Assembly (NCBI GenBank): GCA_046047315.1
Contig: JBJOID010000313.1
Coordinates: forward strand, 1-37,804
From: WGMK01 sp046047315
Lineage (GTDB): Bacteria > Hydrogenedentota > Hydrogenedentia > Hydrogenedentales > JAEUWI01
Reading direction: 5' to 3'
DNA: 37,804 nucleotides
Each line of letters begins with the position of its first letter. Position 1 is the first letter of the stretch. Shown here one piece after another: positions 15,150 to 23,792 of the stretch. The translations under genes were made by a program, and so were the position numbers. The notes under the pieces were generated by a model. That model made no database searches and had not been told where the DNA came from. It was given only the letters and a program-made list of their open reading frames with translations.

Positions 15150-15809
15150 ATGCGTCCAGTAGCGATGACATTAGCCGTGCTTGCCTTGATGGTGCTGGGT
15201 TGCGCGCCGAAGGAGGAGGTGAAGCCGGAGGACGCCCCCCCGCCGCCGCCTTCAGCGGACGAACTTTATGGCCGCCTGCGCCAGCCGCTGGACCCCATGT
15301 TCAACGCGGTCGCGGCGAATACACCCTTCAGCAACCAGAAGCGCACGGCCGCGGTGTCTGGTGTGCAGTCGGCGAAGAATGGCATGGGCCCCGAACCCAA
15401 TGCGCCGGAAGCCTTCAAGCGCATCACCCGCGATCTGGAAGACTTGATAAAGCGTGCCAAGGACGCCGAGAACTGGCGCGTGGTCAAGGGGGGCATCGAA
15501 TCCTACAAGGTCTTCCAACCCGCCGAGAAACGCTACGACGACGACGAGGAATACGCCGACCTCATTCTTGCGCGCCCGACCGTGGCGGTGACTGGCTTCT
15601 TCGTGCAGGATGGCGAAGAGATCGTCTTCCTGGACGTAACCGAGGCGGACTCGAACAAGACAACGAAATACAAGGTACGCGAGGGCGAGGACTTCCATGA
15701 GGTGCTACAGCTGGTGCGCATTATTGGCAAGCGCGAGTCCATCGAAATGCTTTACAAGCCCGTCAACCAGACGTGGAACGTGAAGGCGCCGAACCGCAGC
15801 GCGGGTTGA
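15150..15809 (+). CDS. Uncharacterised lipoprotein
   Basis: A 219-residue protein I do not recognise. It begins MRPVAMTLAVLALMVLGCAP, a lipoprotein signal with a VLGC lipobox, followed by a Lys/Glu and Pro-rich linker (KPEDAPPPPPS). The body looks like one alpha/beta domain: helices near DELYGRLRQPLDPMFNAVA and AFKRITRDLEDLIKRAKDAE, then strands (TVAVTGFFVQDGEEIVFLDVTEADSNKTTKYKVREGEDFHE). This strand-rich C-terminus could be a small beta-barrel, but I cannot name a family. AGAAGGAAC gives a good ribosome site for the ATG at 15150. It is followed four bases after its stop by the GT-C-like membrane protein, so the two are probably co-transcribed. Confidence 0.7.
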   Translation: MRPVAMTLAVLALMVLGCAPKEEVKPEDAPPPPPSADELYGRLRQPLDPMFNAVAANTPFSNQKRTAAVSGVQSAKNGMGPEPNAPEAFKRITRDLEDLIKRAKDAENWRVVKGGIESYKVFQPAEKRYDDDEEYADLILARPTVAVTGFFVQDGEEIVFLDVTEADSNKTTKYKVREGEDFHEVLQLVRIIGKRESIEMLYKPVNQTWNVKAPNRSAG

Positions 15810-15813
15810 TGGC

Positions 15814-17625
15814 ATGGACGAGGCGCGGGAACGGGGCAGGAATTTCGTTGCCTGGGCGTTGATTCTCGCCGCGGGCTTCGTGGCCTATGCCAACACCCTG
15901 GATGGCGGCTGGGTCTGGGACGACGCATCGAGCGTATTGCTGCACCGTCATGTGCAGCAGCCTGCGTGGCTCCTCTCGGCGTGGCGCTCGGGAGAGATGG
16001 AAACTCCCTCGATGCTGGGTCAGATGGCCGGTGCGTTTGGCCAGTTGTTTGTCGAAGACCAGCACGCCTTTGGCCGGGGCCAGGGCAACTTCTACCGTCC
16101 CCTGCTGTCCACCACCTTCGCGCTGGACTACATGCTCGCCGCCGATTCCCAACTCTTCGCGCCGCGCGCGCCCGGCGCCCCAGCGCCCGAGCCCGGCGTC
16201 TTCTGGTTTCACGTGCAGAGCATCCTGTGGCACCTTGCCGCCGCCTCGGCCTTGCTGGCGGTGCTGATCCGGCTGGCCGCACCGTGGCCAGTGCGTTTTG
16301 CGGTGCCGCTGATCTGGGTGCTCCACCCCCTCCACACCGAGGCCGTCGCCTACATCAGCGGCCGCGCGGACATGATGTCCGGCGCCTTCCTGTTTGCTGG
16401 AGTCTACTTTGGCCTGAGCAGGGCCAATGGCGCGCGCAGGTACCTTGCCTGGATGGCGGCCGCGCTGTGCTATGCGCTCGGGCTGGCCAGCAAGGAGGCC
16501 ACCCTCATCCTTCCCGCCGTGCTGGCCGTGGCGCTCGTCGTGCGAGCGCTGGGTGAACGCGAGCAGGGCGGGAAGTCCGGCTGGCTTCGCGCGCTGCTTC
16601 CGGTGCTCCCCTGTCTTGGAGTGGCCGCGGCCTACGTGGCCCTGCGCGTGACGCTGCTCTCCTTTGCCGAACCTGCCGAAGCGGGCGCGGTGACGCCCTT
16701 CCTTGGGCGTTTATACGAGACGCTTCAATCCTTCGGTCTCTACGTCGCCATGCTCTTTATTCCGACAGGACTCCACATGGAGCGCACCCTCGACGGCGTC
16801 GGGCTGCTCGCGGCCTTGGGCGGCATGCTGGCCCTAGGCTTGCTGGCGGGCGGTGCGGCCTTCGCCCTGCGCGCGGGGGCATGGCGCGCCACCCTGGGCG
16901 TGGCCCTGTTCCTGCTTTGCTGGCTGCCCATTTCGGGCCTCTTCCCGCTGAACGCCCCCCTTGCAGAGCACTGGATGTATGTGCCCATGGCGGGCTTCTG
17001 GCTCGCGCTTGCGGAGTTGTGCGCCCGGCTGCCCCGTCCCGGACGCGTGGTTACGGCTATCACGGCTGCGCTGCTGTGCCTCCTATTCGCGGGACTCACC
17101 GCACAGCGCAACACCGACTGGGACAACAACACCCGCCTCTTTGAGGCGACGCTCCGCGAGAACCCCAAGACCCTGCGCGTGCACTACAACCTCGCCGTGA
17201 CCTTGGGCGACATCGAGGGAAACGCGGCCGGCGCCCTGCGGCACTATGCCGAAAGCGTTGCGCTCGCGGGGACTGGACCCGAACGGCTCGAGGCGGGCAT
17301 TTCCCAGGCTGGCCTCTTGCTTGACGCAGCCCGCCCCATGGAGGCGCTGAATGCCCTCGCCACAGCGACCGCTCCGGGGCTTGACGCGAACTCACCTGGA
17401 TGGGTCCACGCGGAGTCCACCCTCGCCATCGTCCGGGGTCTCGTGGGCCTCGGCCGTCTGGCCGATGCGCTCAACCCTGAGCAGATGGCCGCTGTGGTGA
17501 AGAACCTCGACGCGGCTGGTGTGCTCGCCCAGAATCAGCAGGTGGGTGCGGCCATGGAGTCCATCGTTCGCGGCGCACCCCTTGCCGAGTCCCTGCATCT
17601 GCCCGGTCTGCTGGACGCCCGCTGA
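15814..17625 (+). CDS. TMTC-like GT-C membrane protein (putative glycosyltransferase)
   Basis: A 603-residue polytopic membrane protein. The opening helix is followed by LDGGWVWDDASSVLLHRHV; an acidic pair in the first extracytoplasmic loop is the hallmark of GT-C glycosyltransferases. Later motifs FYRPLLSTTFALDY, WHLAAASALLAVLI and LHPLHTEAVAYISGRADMMSGAFLF match the DUF1736/TMTC family, whose eukaryotic members O-mannosylate proteins using a lipid-linked sugar. At least nine hydrophobic segments follow to about residue 430. The C-terminal ~170 residues (LRENPKTLRVHYNLAVTLGDIEGNAAGALRHYAESVALAG) are helical and TPR-like, as in many bacterial relatives. It probably transfers a sugar from polyprenyl phosphate to a secreted acceptor. 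The donor and acceptor are unknown. The ATG at 15814 has no strong ribosome site. Confidence 0.75.
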   Translation: MDEARERGRNFVAWALILAAGFVAYANTLDGGWVWDDASSVLLHRHVQQPAWLLSAWRSGEMETPSMLGQMAGAFGQLFVEDQHAFGRGQGNFYRPLLSTTFALDYMLAADSQLFAPRAPGAPAPEPGVFWFHVQSILWHLAAASALLAVLIRLAAPWPVRFAVPLIWVLHPLHTEAVAYISGRADMMSGAFLFAGVYFGLSRANGARRYLAWMAAALCYALGLASKEATLILPAVLAVALVVRALGEREQGGKSGWLRALLPVLPCLGVAAAYVALRVTLLSFAEPAEAGAVTPFLGRLYETLQSFGLYVAMLFIPTGLHMERTLDGVGLLAALGGMLALGLLAGGAAFALRAGAWRATLGVALFLLCWLPISGLFPLNAPLAEHWMYVPMAGFWLALAELCARLPRPGRVVTAITAALLCLLFAGLTAQRNTDWDNNTRLFEATLRENPKTLRVHYNLAVTLGDIEGNAAGALRHYAESVALAGTGPERLEAGISQAGLLLDAARPMEALNALATATAPGLDANSPGWVHAESTLAIVRGLVGLGRLADALNPEQMAAVVKNLDAAGVLAQNQQVGAAMESIVRGAPLAESLHLPGLLDAR

Positions 17626-17686
17626 GATTCCTTCCGTAAATTCGATGCGCGCCCGCTATGAAGCCCGGTCGGTAATCGCAGTATTC

Positions 17687-17715
17687 TTGCTGCTGTCGAG
17701 TCTCTATGCTAGAAC
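17687..17715 (+). promoter_or_regulatory. Upstream promoter-like element
   Basis: TTGCTG (17687-17692), 17 bases ending TATGC, TAGAAC (17710-17715). Weaker than the second promoter at 17799, of the same extended -10 form; the two could act in tandem. Confidence 0.35.
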
Positions 17716-17798
17716 CCGCCTGTGCTTCCGCTGTGCCATCGTGCTGATATCGCGTGGTTTAGGGGTATTTTCAAAGCGGGCATGACATGAGAGATTTC

Positions 17799-17827
17799 TT
17801 GACACCCCACGGGCCGCATGCTAGGAT
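17799..17827 (+). promoter_or_regulatory. Main promoter of the coiled-coil protein gene
   Basis: TTGACA at 17799-17804, 17 bases ending CATGC and TAGGAT at 17822-17827 form a strong extended -10 promoter. The predicted 5' leader (~65 bases) holds a small hairpin, GCGGTA...TACCGC, and a ribosome site GGAGGA at the ATG at 17899. Confidence 0.7.
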
Positions 17828-17898
17828 GAAAATCACGGGGCGGTATACCTGTGTACCGCCGCGCAGGATGTCGGGGCAACGGAGACGCGGAGGAAACC

Positions 17899-19716
17899 AT
17901 GGCCGACGACAAGTTCGATAGCGACAAGGAAGGCAAGCCGCTTCGCGACCTGACCAGCGACAGCGGATTGGGCAACCTTCCTCCCCTGAGTGATTTCGAC
18001 TCGCAGGCCCATGCGGCCTTTGACAGTGGCGGCTCGGGTGCAGCGCTCCCCCCCATGGGCAGCTTTGGCTCAGGTGGCGGCGGACTCACCCCTTCCGACG
18101 ACGACCTTAGCGCCATCAGCGATCTGGATGTCGAGACCCCAGGCTCAACGCCCGGGCGCGATCTGTATTCCAGTGGCGGCGCGGTGAACACACCCTCCAG
18201 CCCGACGCCCGGCACCGGCTTTCAAGACCTCGCGGCCGACAGCGACTTCTCGCCGGAGACCCCGGAGATTGGTCCCGGCCCGGATTCGAATCTCGACACC
18301 CCCATGTTCGACAGTGCCTTTGGCGGATCGAGCAAGTTGCAGGGCGGCATGAGCGCTTCGCTCGACACCCCCGCCCCCACACAGGCAATGGAAACCCCCA
18401 TGTTCGGCGCACCGTCCGCTCCCAAGAGCGGAGGCGGCGGCTTCGGGGACGACGGCTTTGATCTAGGAGGTCCCATGGGCGGAGGCTTTGGCGGCTTTGA
18501 TGCGGGTGGCGCGGTTGGCGGCGGCTTCAACATGGGTGGCGGTGGCGGCGGCATGGACTTTGACGCGGGCACGCCCGCGCCGGACTTCTCGCCCGACACC
18601 GGCATGCGCGCCCCGAACACGGGCAATGACGGTAAGAAGGCCAAGGGCGGCGGTGGCGGCGGACAGAGCACCGGGGCCCTCGTGGGCGCGGCCATTGCCG
18701 CGCTGGTACTCGGCATGGTGATTGGCCCCATCGCCATCGGCGGCTACCTGCCGGAAATGATCAACCCCACGCTTGCGGCGAAGAACGCGGCGGAGCGTGA
18801 AATTGCCACCGCCAAGAGCCAGGTGCAAGCGGCGAACAATCGCGCGACAGAAGCCGAGCGCTTGCTCAAGGAACTGCAGGACGCCGAGACCCAGAGCGAA
18901 GGCGCGGGCAATGTGACCGAGCAGCTTTCGCAGGCGAAGGCGGAACTCGAGCAAGTCAACGCCGACCTCGAAGTGAAGACCGCCGACCTTCAGGCGATTG
19001 AAAGCGACATCCTTGCCAAGAACGAGGAGTTCCTCTCGGCGCAGCAGCTGTACGAGGACCTCAAGAACGAGACCTCGATCACCCAGGCACGACAGAAAGG
19101 CCTCATTGCGGAAATCGAGCGGCTCACCACCTATGTGGGCGAGCTAGAGGAAGCCAACCAGCGCCGCATCGGCACGCGCGATTCGCTGGCCCATGCGGTG
19201 GACCGCCTTGTGATCCAGATAAAGGAAGGCATTCCACTCACGCCGGAGAAGTACAGCTACCGTGACCGCCTTGCCGCGGCGGAATCGCTCCGCAACCGGA
19301 TCGAGTCCAGCAACTGGGTGTCACCGGAATTGCAGGAGGACTACACCAAGTTGTACCTGCAGGAGCTGGAGATTGCCCAGAGCAGCGAATACTTCTTCGC
19401 CAAGCTGCGCGTCACCGATGAGTTCGGCAACAAGACCGCGAAGTGGGCCGAGTGCCTGATGCAGGGCAATTGGTCGGTCATCTACCGCACGCTCGACGGC
19501 AAGAACATCGGCGAATACACCAACCTCGCCGAACCGGGCGAGCCGGTCCGCTGGGGCTTCCGTGAGGGCCTTTCGAAGGACGTGAACAAGCAGTTCGAGG
19601 ACAAGATTTTCGCGAACCGCGTTGAGGGCTTTGAAGAGAAGATCGCGGTCATTGCCACGAAGCAACTGGCCAGCGAGGAAGGCAATGCCTTCCAGCGCGC
19701 CTTCGACTCACTCTAA
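17899..19716 (+). CDS. Uncharacterised Gly/Asp-rich protein with one membrane helix and a coiled coil
   Basis: About 605 residues from the ATG at 17899 (GGAGGA before it); an upstream start at 17851 is in the leader and looks false. Residues ~1-250 are low-complexity: Asp/Ser/Pro patches repeating themes such as SLDTPAPTQAMETPMFG and LDTPMFDSAFGG, and runs of GGG(F). One membrane helix (ALVGAAIAALVLGMVIGPIAI, ~260-280) follows, then a long heptad-like coiled coil (~294-430: AKSQVQAANNRATEAERLL...EQVNADLEVKTADLQ). The C-terminal ~175 residues form a folded domain with VTDEFGNKTAKWAECLMQGN and RWGFREGLSKDV that I do not recognise. The layout suggests a disordered cytoplasmic N-terminus and an extracytoplasmic coiled coil and head, but orientation is not shown. 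It is a single-gene unit, with two promoters before it and a terminator after it. Confidence 0.75.
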   Translation: MADDKFDSDKEGKPLRDLTSDSGLGNLPPLSDFDSQAHAAFDSGGSGAALPPMGSFGSGGGGLTPSDDDLSAISDLDVETPGSTPGRDLYSSGGAVNTPSSPTPGTGFQDLAADSDFSPETPEIGPGPDSNLDTPMFDSAFGGSSKLQGGMSASLDTPAPTQAMETPMFGAPSAPKSGGGGFGDDGFDLGGPMGGGFGGFDAGGAVGGGFNMGGGGGGMDFDAGTPAPDFSPDTGMRAPNTGNDGKKAKGGGGGGQSTGALVGAAIAALVLGMVIGPIAIGGYLPEMINPTLAAKNAAEREIATAKSQVQAANNRATEAERLLKELQDAETQSEGAGNVTEQLSQAKAELEQVNADLEVKTADLQAIESDILAKNEEFLSAQQLYEDLKNETSITQARQKGLIAEIERLTTYVGELEEANQRRIGTRDSLAHAVDRLVIQIKEGIPLTPEKYSYRDRLAAAESLRNRIESSNWVSPELQEDYTKLYLQELEIAQSSEYFFAKLRVTDEFGNKTAKWAECLMQGNWSVIYRTLDGKNIGEYTNLAEPGEPVRWGFREGLSKDVNKQFEDKIFANRVEGFEEKIAVIATKQLASEEGNAFQRAFDSL

Positions 19717-19735
19717 GATCAAACGAGATAGTTTC

Positions 19736-19774
19736 AATCGCCGCGTCCGGTTTACGGGCGCGGCGATTGCTTTT
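19736..19774 (+). terminator. Intrinsic terminator
   Basis: AATCGCCGCGTCCG (19736-19749), loop GTTTA and CGGGCGCGGCGATT (19755-19768) form a 14-bp stem with one G-U pair, then GCTTTTG. It ends the gene that stops at 19716. Its core is nearly the same as the hairpin at 10682. Confidence 0.75.
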
Positions 19775-19820
19775 GTCAGGCGCGCAAGCCCTCATTAAAG
19801 TGACAATTACGATCGCTCTC

Positions 19821-19950
19821 TTTGGATTGCGGAGGCTTGACTCCGCCTTAACTCAGGAGGCTTGCCTCCGTCATTCCCTCTTGGATAACGAAGCAGTGGA
19901 CGGGGGCAAGCCCCCTACGCAAAAGCGGAGTCAAGCCTCCGCAATCCAAA
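19821..19950. repeat. Mirror-symmetric array of four small hairpins with 26-bp outer arms
   Basis: The outer arms 19821-19846 and 19925-19950 are perfect inverted repeats of 26 bases (starting TTTGGATTGCGGAGG). Each arm is itself a small hairpin (GCGGAG...CTCCGC). Between them are GGAGGC-TT-GCCTCC (19857-19870) and GGGGGC-AA-GCCCCC (19902-19915). The first two units share a GGAGGCTTG core, the last two carry it reversed. It lies between two convergent genes, so it may also act as a two-way terminator. It resembles REP/BIME-type intergenic elements; no transposase is adjacent. Confidence 0.8.
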
Positions 19951-19965
19951 TAGACCCTGCGGGAA

Positions 19966-22900
19966 TTACCGGCGTTCCTTGCGTTCCTGCTCCAGCGAGG
20001 CTTGGAAGGCCTGCGCGGCGGCCTTAAGCTGCGGCATGTCCAGCACGCCGAGTCCGGCGCATCCCGCGAGATAGGCAAAGCGTTTCAGCGCGCGCTCGTC
20101 GAAGCTGGGCAAGGCCGCCTGCCGCAGCGGCCAGGCGGCGCGAAGCGTCCCCGGCGCCGCAGGCTTTTCATGCTCGTTCATGAAGGCGCGCAGGCCGTGG
20201 CCGTAGAGGGCGAAGAGCTTCCGCGCGGAGGAATCCATGGAGCGGCCCGGCTCAACGGCCTCGAGTGTCCAGTCCAACTGCAACACGTGCAACACCCCGT
20301 TGGGGGCGCTCCACACGATCCGTGCCGCGTCGTTGGTCAGCAGCAAGGCACCGGGCGCGACGCCAAGCGTGTCGGTGCGCAGCAACTCCCCCGTGTCCAA
20401 GCGATGGGTGGCCAGCGCACCATCCACCCCGGCGGTGAAAAGAAAACGGTTGTCCAGCGTGAGCGCCAGCCGGGTGATTGGGCCGCCATGCGCTTCGATG
20501 TTCCGCCTGACCGCGCCGTCAGCCACGCTCCACACGCAGGCTTTGCCGCGTCGGTCCCACGCGTTACCGCCCGCGCTCACCAGCAGCGATTCATCGGCGG
20601 ACAACACGAGCGCCGTTACGGGGCCATGCGGACATTGCCGCGCCCCAAGCATGGTGCCCGTCGAGGTATCCCAAAAGGCGACCCGGCCATCCGCGCCGCC
20701 CGTGACGAGCATGCGCCCTGAGCGCGACCAAGCCACGGCGGAACAACCGCCTTCATGACCGCTCAACACCCCCGCGCGCGTGCCAAGCTTGAGGTCCCAG
20801 ACGTGGGTTTCCCAGCCCGCCGTGGCGAGCATGCGCCCATCAGGGCTGAGGGCCATGGCTTCCGGCGCCCCGCCGGGGTGTTGCAGCGTCCGCTCGCACC
20901 GCCCGCTTCGCACGTCCCAGGCCTTGATGGTGGCGTCCTCGCTGCCGGAGATCAGCAGTTCCTGCTGCTCCGAAAGGGCAATCGCCGTGACCGGCCCGGA
21001 ATGTCCCGCGAAGTGCCGCGTGGCCTTGGCAGTTGCCAGGTCCCACACGCGCAGCGTCGCGTCCTGTCCGCCGCTAACAAGGAACTGCCCCTGAAGGCTC
21101 GCGGCCAGGGCGCGCACTTCGCCGTGGTGTCCGGCCATCGGTGGCGTTTCCCACACCGCGCGCAGGGCCGCTCGGGGTAGCTTGGCATACAGGTGCGTCC
21201 ACGATTGCAACACTTCGCGGCGGCGGCTGTGCTCGGGTCGTTCGCGAATGCGGTACAGTCGTTGCACGGTTTCAGCGAAGCGTCCCTCGCGGTAGCACAC
21301 CGCCGCCTCGGCCAGTTGCGAGCGGAGCTCCCGCTCCAGAAGCACGGCCTCGTCGGAGTCCACCGACTTCGATATCATAAGCGGGGCCTGCTCGAAGGGA
21401 TGTCCTGCCGAAACCTTCGCCTTACCGAGTCGATTCCCGTCCAGCGCAAAATAGACGTGCTCTCCATCCAACGTGGCCGCACAGGGCGCCAACGGCTCAC
21501 CAGCCAGCTCGACACTCCAAAGACAACGCGGAGCTACGGGATCCCACAGACGCAGACGATGATCCCGGGACAGCACCAGCAGCAGCCCGGAGCGTCCCGC
21601 GAATGCACAGGCCAGCACCGCATGGCCACGGGCGGGCAGCGTGGCCACGTGCGCGCCGCGCGCGACATTCGTGACGGCCACCACGCCGGACTCGTCGCCA
21701 CTAGCCAGCCATTCGCCATCGGGGCTCACCGTCAGCGCGGTAACGGGCGACGAGTGCGGGCGATAGGTGTCCAGCGTCGAGAAGTTGTCGAGCGAAAGCG
21801 CAAGCAGCTCGCCGCCGCCCGCGGCGGCAAAGGCCAGCCCGGCGGCGGGCGACACTTGCAGCTGTCGAAGCCCGCCCGCCACCCGGCCCAGCGGCTCCAG
21901 GGCAACGCCGCTAACCGGAGATACCGCGAGCAGGGAACCATCGCCCTCTCCCAACAGCAACAAGCCCCGCTCCTCAAGCCAGACCAGGGCGCGGGGTCGG
22001 GTGCTCGGCGTGGCATGCGTCGCCAGGCACTCCCGTGTTGCCGTGTCCCACAGTCGCAGGCGACGCTCCATCGAGACCGAGGCCAGCCGTTGAAGCTGCG
22101 GCGACCATGCCAGCCCGACAATCGTGTTCGCGTGCCCGTCGAGCGCCGCCTCCGCCTCGCCCGTGGCGGCATTCCAGAGGAGCACCCGGTTGTCCTCGCC
22201 GCCCGTAAACAGGCGCCCGCCTTGTTCGTCCAGGGCCATCGCGCTGACCGCCCCCCCATGCCCCTCCCACAGGCGCAGCAATCCGCGCCCGTGGCCCCGC
22301 ATGCGCGCAAGGGTAGCTTCGATGGCGTCGAGGCCGGGGGTTTCCGGGGCGATGGCCTTCAGGCGATCAAGACAAGCGGCCACTTCAACTTCCGCCCCAC
22401 GCTCCACGTGCAGCCGCAGTTGAAGGAAGATGGGCAGCGGCTCGTCCGGGCGGGACTCCGACGATGAGCGCAGCCGCTTAAGGGCATCTTCGTCGGTGAT
22501 ACTTCCATCGCGCCACTCGGTGAGCGACAGGTTGTAGGCGGACTGCGGATGCCCGGGAGCTTCATGCAACGCACGTTCCCACACCTTGATGGCGCGTTCC
22601 TTGCGGCCAAAGTCCATCATCGAGATCGCTCGGTTGTTAAGCGTGTCCCCGTTGGCCTCGATGGCCGGCGGCTCGGCGAGGGGAAAGGGCTCGTCCAGCA
22701 CCCGCTCATAGATGCGGATGATTTCGCCCGCCACCGCCAGCATGTTTTCCGGCCGGGCCTTGGGGTCCGATTGGAAACAATGGCGCAGCAGCGTGGCCAG
22801 ATCGGCCGGCATGGGTGGCGCCTCCGGGCGCCGGGTGGAAGAGCCGATGTAGCGGTCGAGGGCGTCCATCGCCGAATTGCCCGAGGGCCAGGTGATGTCG

Positions 22901-23730
22901 ATGGTGAACATCTCGAACACGCTGAGCGCCCAGCTCCAGAGATCGGTCTTGAAGGTGATGTGATCCTGAAAGGCCTGTTCCGGCGAGCAATAGGCGGGGG
23001 TCATGCCGCGAATGTTGAGGGTTGTGCCCGCCAGCGACGATTCCCATCCCTGCGCGCCCACGGTGTCGCTCCGGCGGGCCAGGCCGAAATCGGTCACTTT
23101 GGGCGTGCCCGCCTTCGTCATCATGATGTTGGCAGGCTTCACGTCCTGATGGATGATCCCCTTGCGGTGGGCATGCCCCAGGCCCCAGGCCGATTGCACC
23201 GCGATCTGCAGAATCCGGCGCAGGTCTTCGCGGTGCCGCCCCGTGTAGAGCTTCAACCCGTGAATCCATTCATAGAGCGTGCGGCCGTTCACATACTCGG
23301 CGAACACGCGCGGCAACCCACCCAGCGTGCGGGCGTAGTAGCAAGCCACCGTGTTGGGGTGAATGCCCACGCGAATCCAGGTTTCGCATTCGTGCTCGAA
23401 GCAGGCCGCGCCGCCAAAGGCGTCGATAATGTCCTTGCGCGGACACTTCACCGCCAGCAGTTGATTCCACCCCCGGTGATGCACCAGAAAGACCTTGCCC
23501 ATGGCCCCCTGGCCAAGCACCCGCCGCACCTCATAGCGGTCAAGGTAGACCTCGCCAGGCTGCCATTCCACCGGCACCTGTTCCTCGCCCGGCGCGCGCG
23601 GGCTGGACGTGACGGAAGAGGGCTCGACCATCCGGCCACACGAGGGGCAGGGCAGCGGAGAGGAGGTTTCCGGGGTGGGCGCGCCGAAACGGTGCGAACA
23701 AGCGCAAACATATTCGACCGCCTCACGCAT
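19966..23730 (-). CDS. Ser/Thr protein kinase with two WD40 beta-propellers
   Basis: A 1254-residue cytoplasmic protein (no membrane helix seen). A Cys pattern at the N-terminus (Cys9, Cys11, Cys28, Cys31: CAC...CPSC) looks like a zinc ribbon. The kinase (~66-345) has the Gly loop VLGQGAMGKVFLV, Lys95 in LAVKCPRK, the catalytic loop IIHQDVKPANIM and Asp214 in VTDFGLARR. The usual HRD Arg is Gln, so it is a non-RD kinase, and the activation segment is long. Next come helical TPR-like repeats (~360-480), then a first WD40 propeller (~490-800), a helical spacer (~810-885) and a second propeller (~885-1215). It probably phosphorylates partners held by the propellers. Nothing downstream in the operon identifies a target. 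Giant kinase-WD40 proteins are typical of planctomycetes and other complex-lifestyle bacteria. Confidence 0.9.
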   Translation of the reverse strand: MREAVEYVCACSHRFGAPTPETSSPLPCPSCGRMVEPSSVTSSPRAPGEEQVPVEWQPGEVYLDRYEVRRVLGQGAMGKVFLVHHRGWNQLLAVKCPRKDIIDAFGGAACFEHECETWIRVGIHPNTVACYYARTLGGLPRVFAEYVNGRTLYEWIHGLKLYTGRHREDLRRILQIAVQSAWGLGHAHRKGIIHQDVKPANIMMTKAGTPKVTDFGLARRSDTVGAQGWESSLAGTTLNIRGMTPAYCSPEQAFQDHITFKTDLWSWALSVFEMFTIDITWPSGNSAMDALDRYIGSSTRRPEAPPMPADLATLLRHCFQSDPKARPENMLAVAGEIIRIYERVLDEPFPLAEPPAIEANGDTLNNRAISMMDFGRKERAIKVWERALHEAPGHPQSAYNLSLTEWRDGSITDEDALKRLRSSSESRPDEPLPIFLQLRLHVERGAEVEVAACLDRLKAIAPETPGLDAIEATLARMRGHGRGLLRLWEGHGGAVSAMALDEQGGRLFTGGEDNRVLLWNAATGEAEAALDGHANTIVGLAWSPQLQRLASVSMERRLRLWDTATRECLATHATPSTRPRALVWLEERGLLLLGEGDGSLLAVSPVSGVALEPLGRVAGGLRQLQVSPAAGLAFAAAGGGELLALSLDNFSTLDTYRPHSSPVTALTVSPDGEWLASGDESGVVAVTNVARGAHVATLPARGHAVLACAFAGRSGLLLVLSRDHRLRLWDPVAPRCLWSVELAGEPLAPCAATLDGEHVYFALDGNRLGKAKVSAGHPFEQAPLMISKSVDSDEAVLLERELRSQLAEAAVCYREGRFAETVQRLYRIRERPEHSRRREVLQSWTHLYAKLPRAALRAVWETPPMAGHHGEVRALAASLQGQFLVSGGQDATLRVWDLATAKATRHFAGHSGPVTAIALSEQQELLISGSEDATIKAWDVRSGRCERTLQHPGGAPEAMALSPDGRMLATAGWETHVWDLKLGTRAGVLSGHEGGCSAVAWSRSGRMLVTGGADGRVAFWDTSTGTMLGARQCPHGPVTALVLSADESLLVSAGGNAWDRRGKACVWSVADGAVRRNIEAHGGPITRLALTLDNRFLFTAGVDGALATHRLDTGELLRTDTLGVAPGALLLTNDAARIVWSAPNGVLHVLQLDWTLEAVEPGRSMDSSARKLFALYGHGLRAFMNEHEKPAAPGTLRAAWPLRQAALPSFDERALKRFAYLAGCAGLGVLDMPQLKAAAQAFQASLEQERKERR

Positions 23731-23792
23731 AGGCTACCCTGCGCTCCCCAAGTGAAATGCTAGCGTAGGGTAAATGCAGCGGGCGGGCGGGG

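Noticed and set aside
19821..19950. Possible CRISPR-like repeat set
   Set aside because: The units are short palindromes in mirrored order without equal-length spacers, and no cas genes are near.
21193..22467. Plus-strand open frame of 424 codons
   Set aside because: It is antisense to the WD40 part of the kinase gene, with no recognisable domain and biased Arg/Gly/Ala composition.
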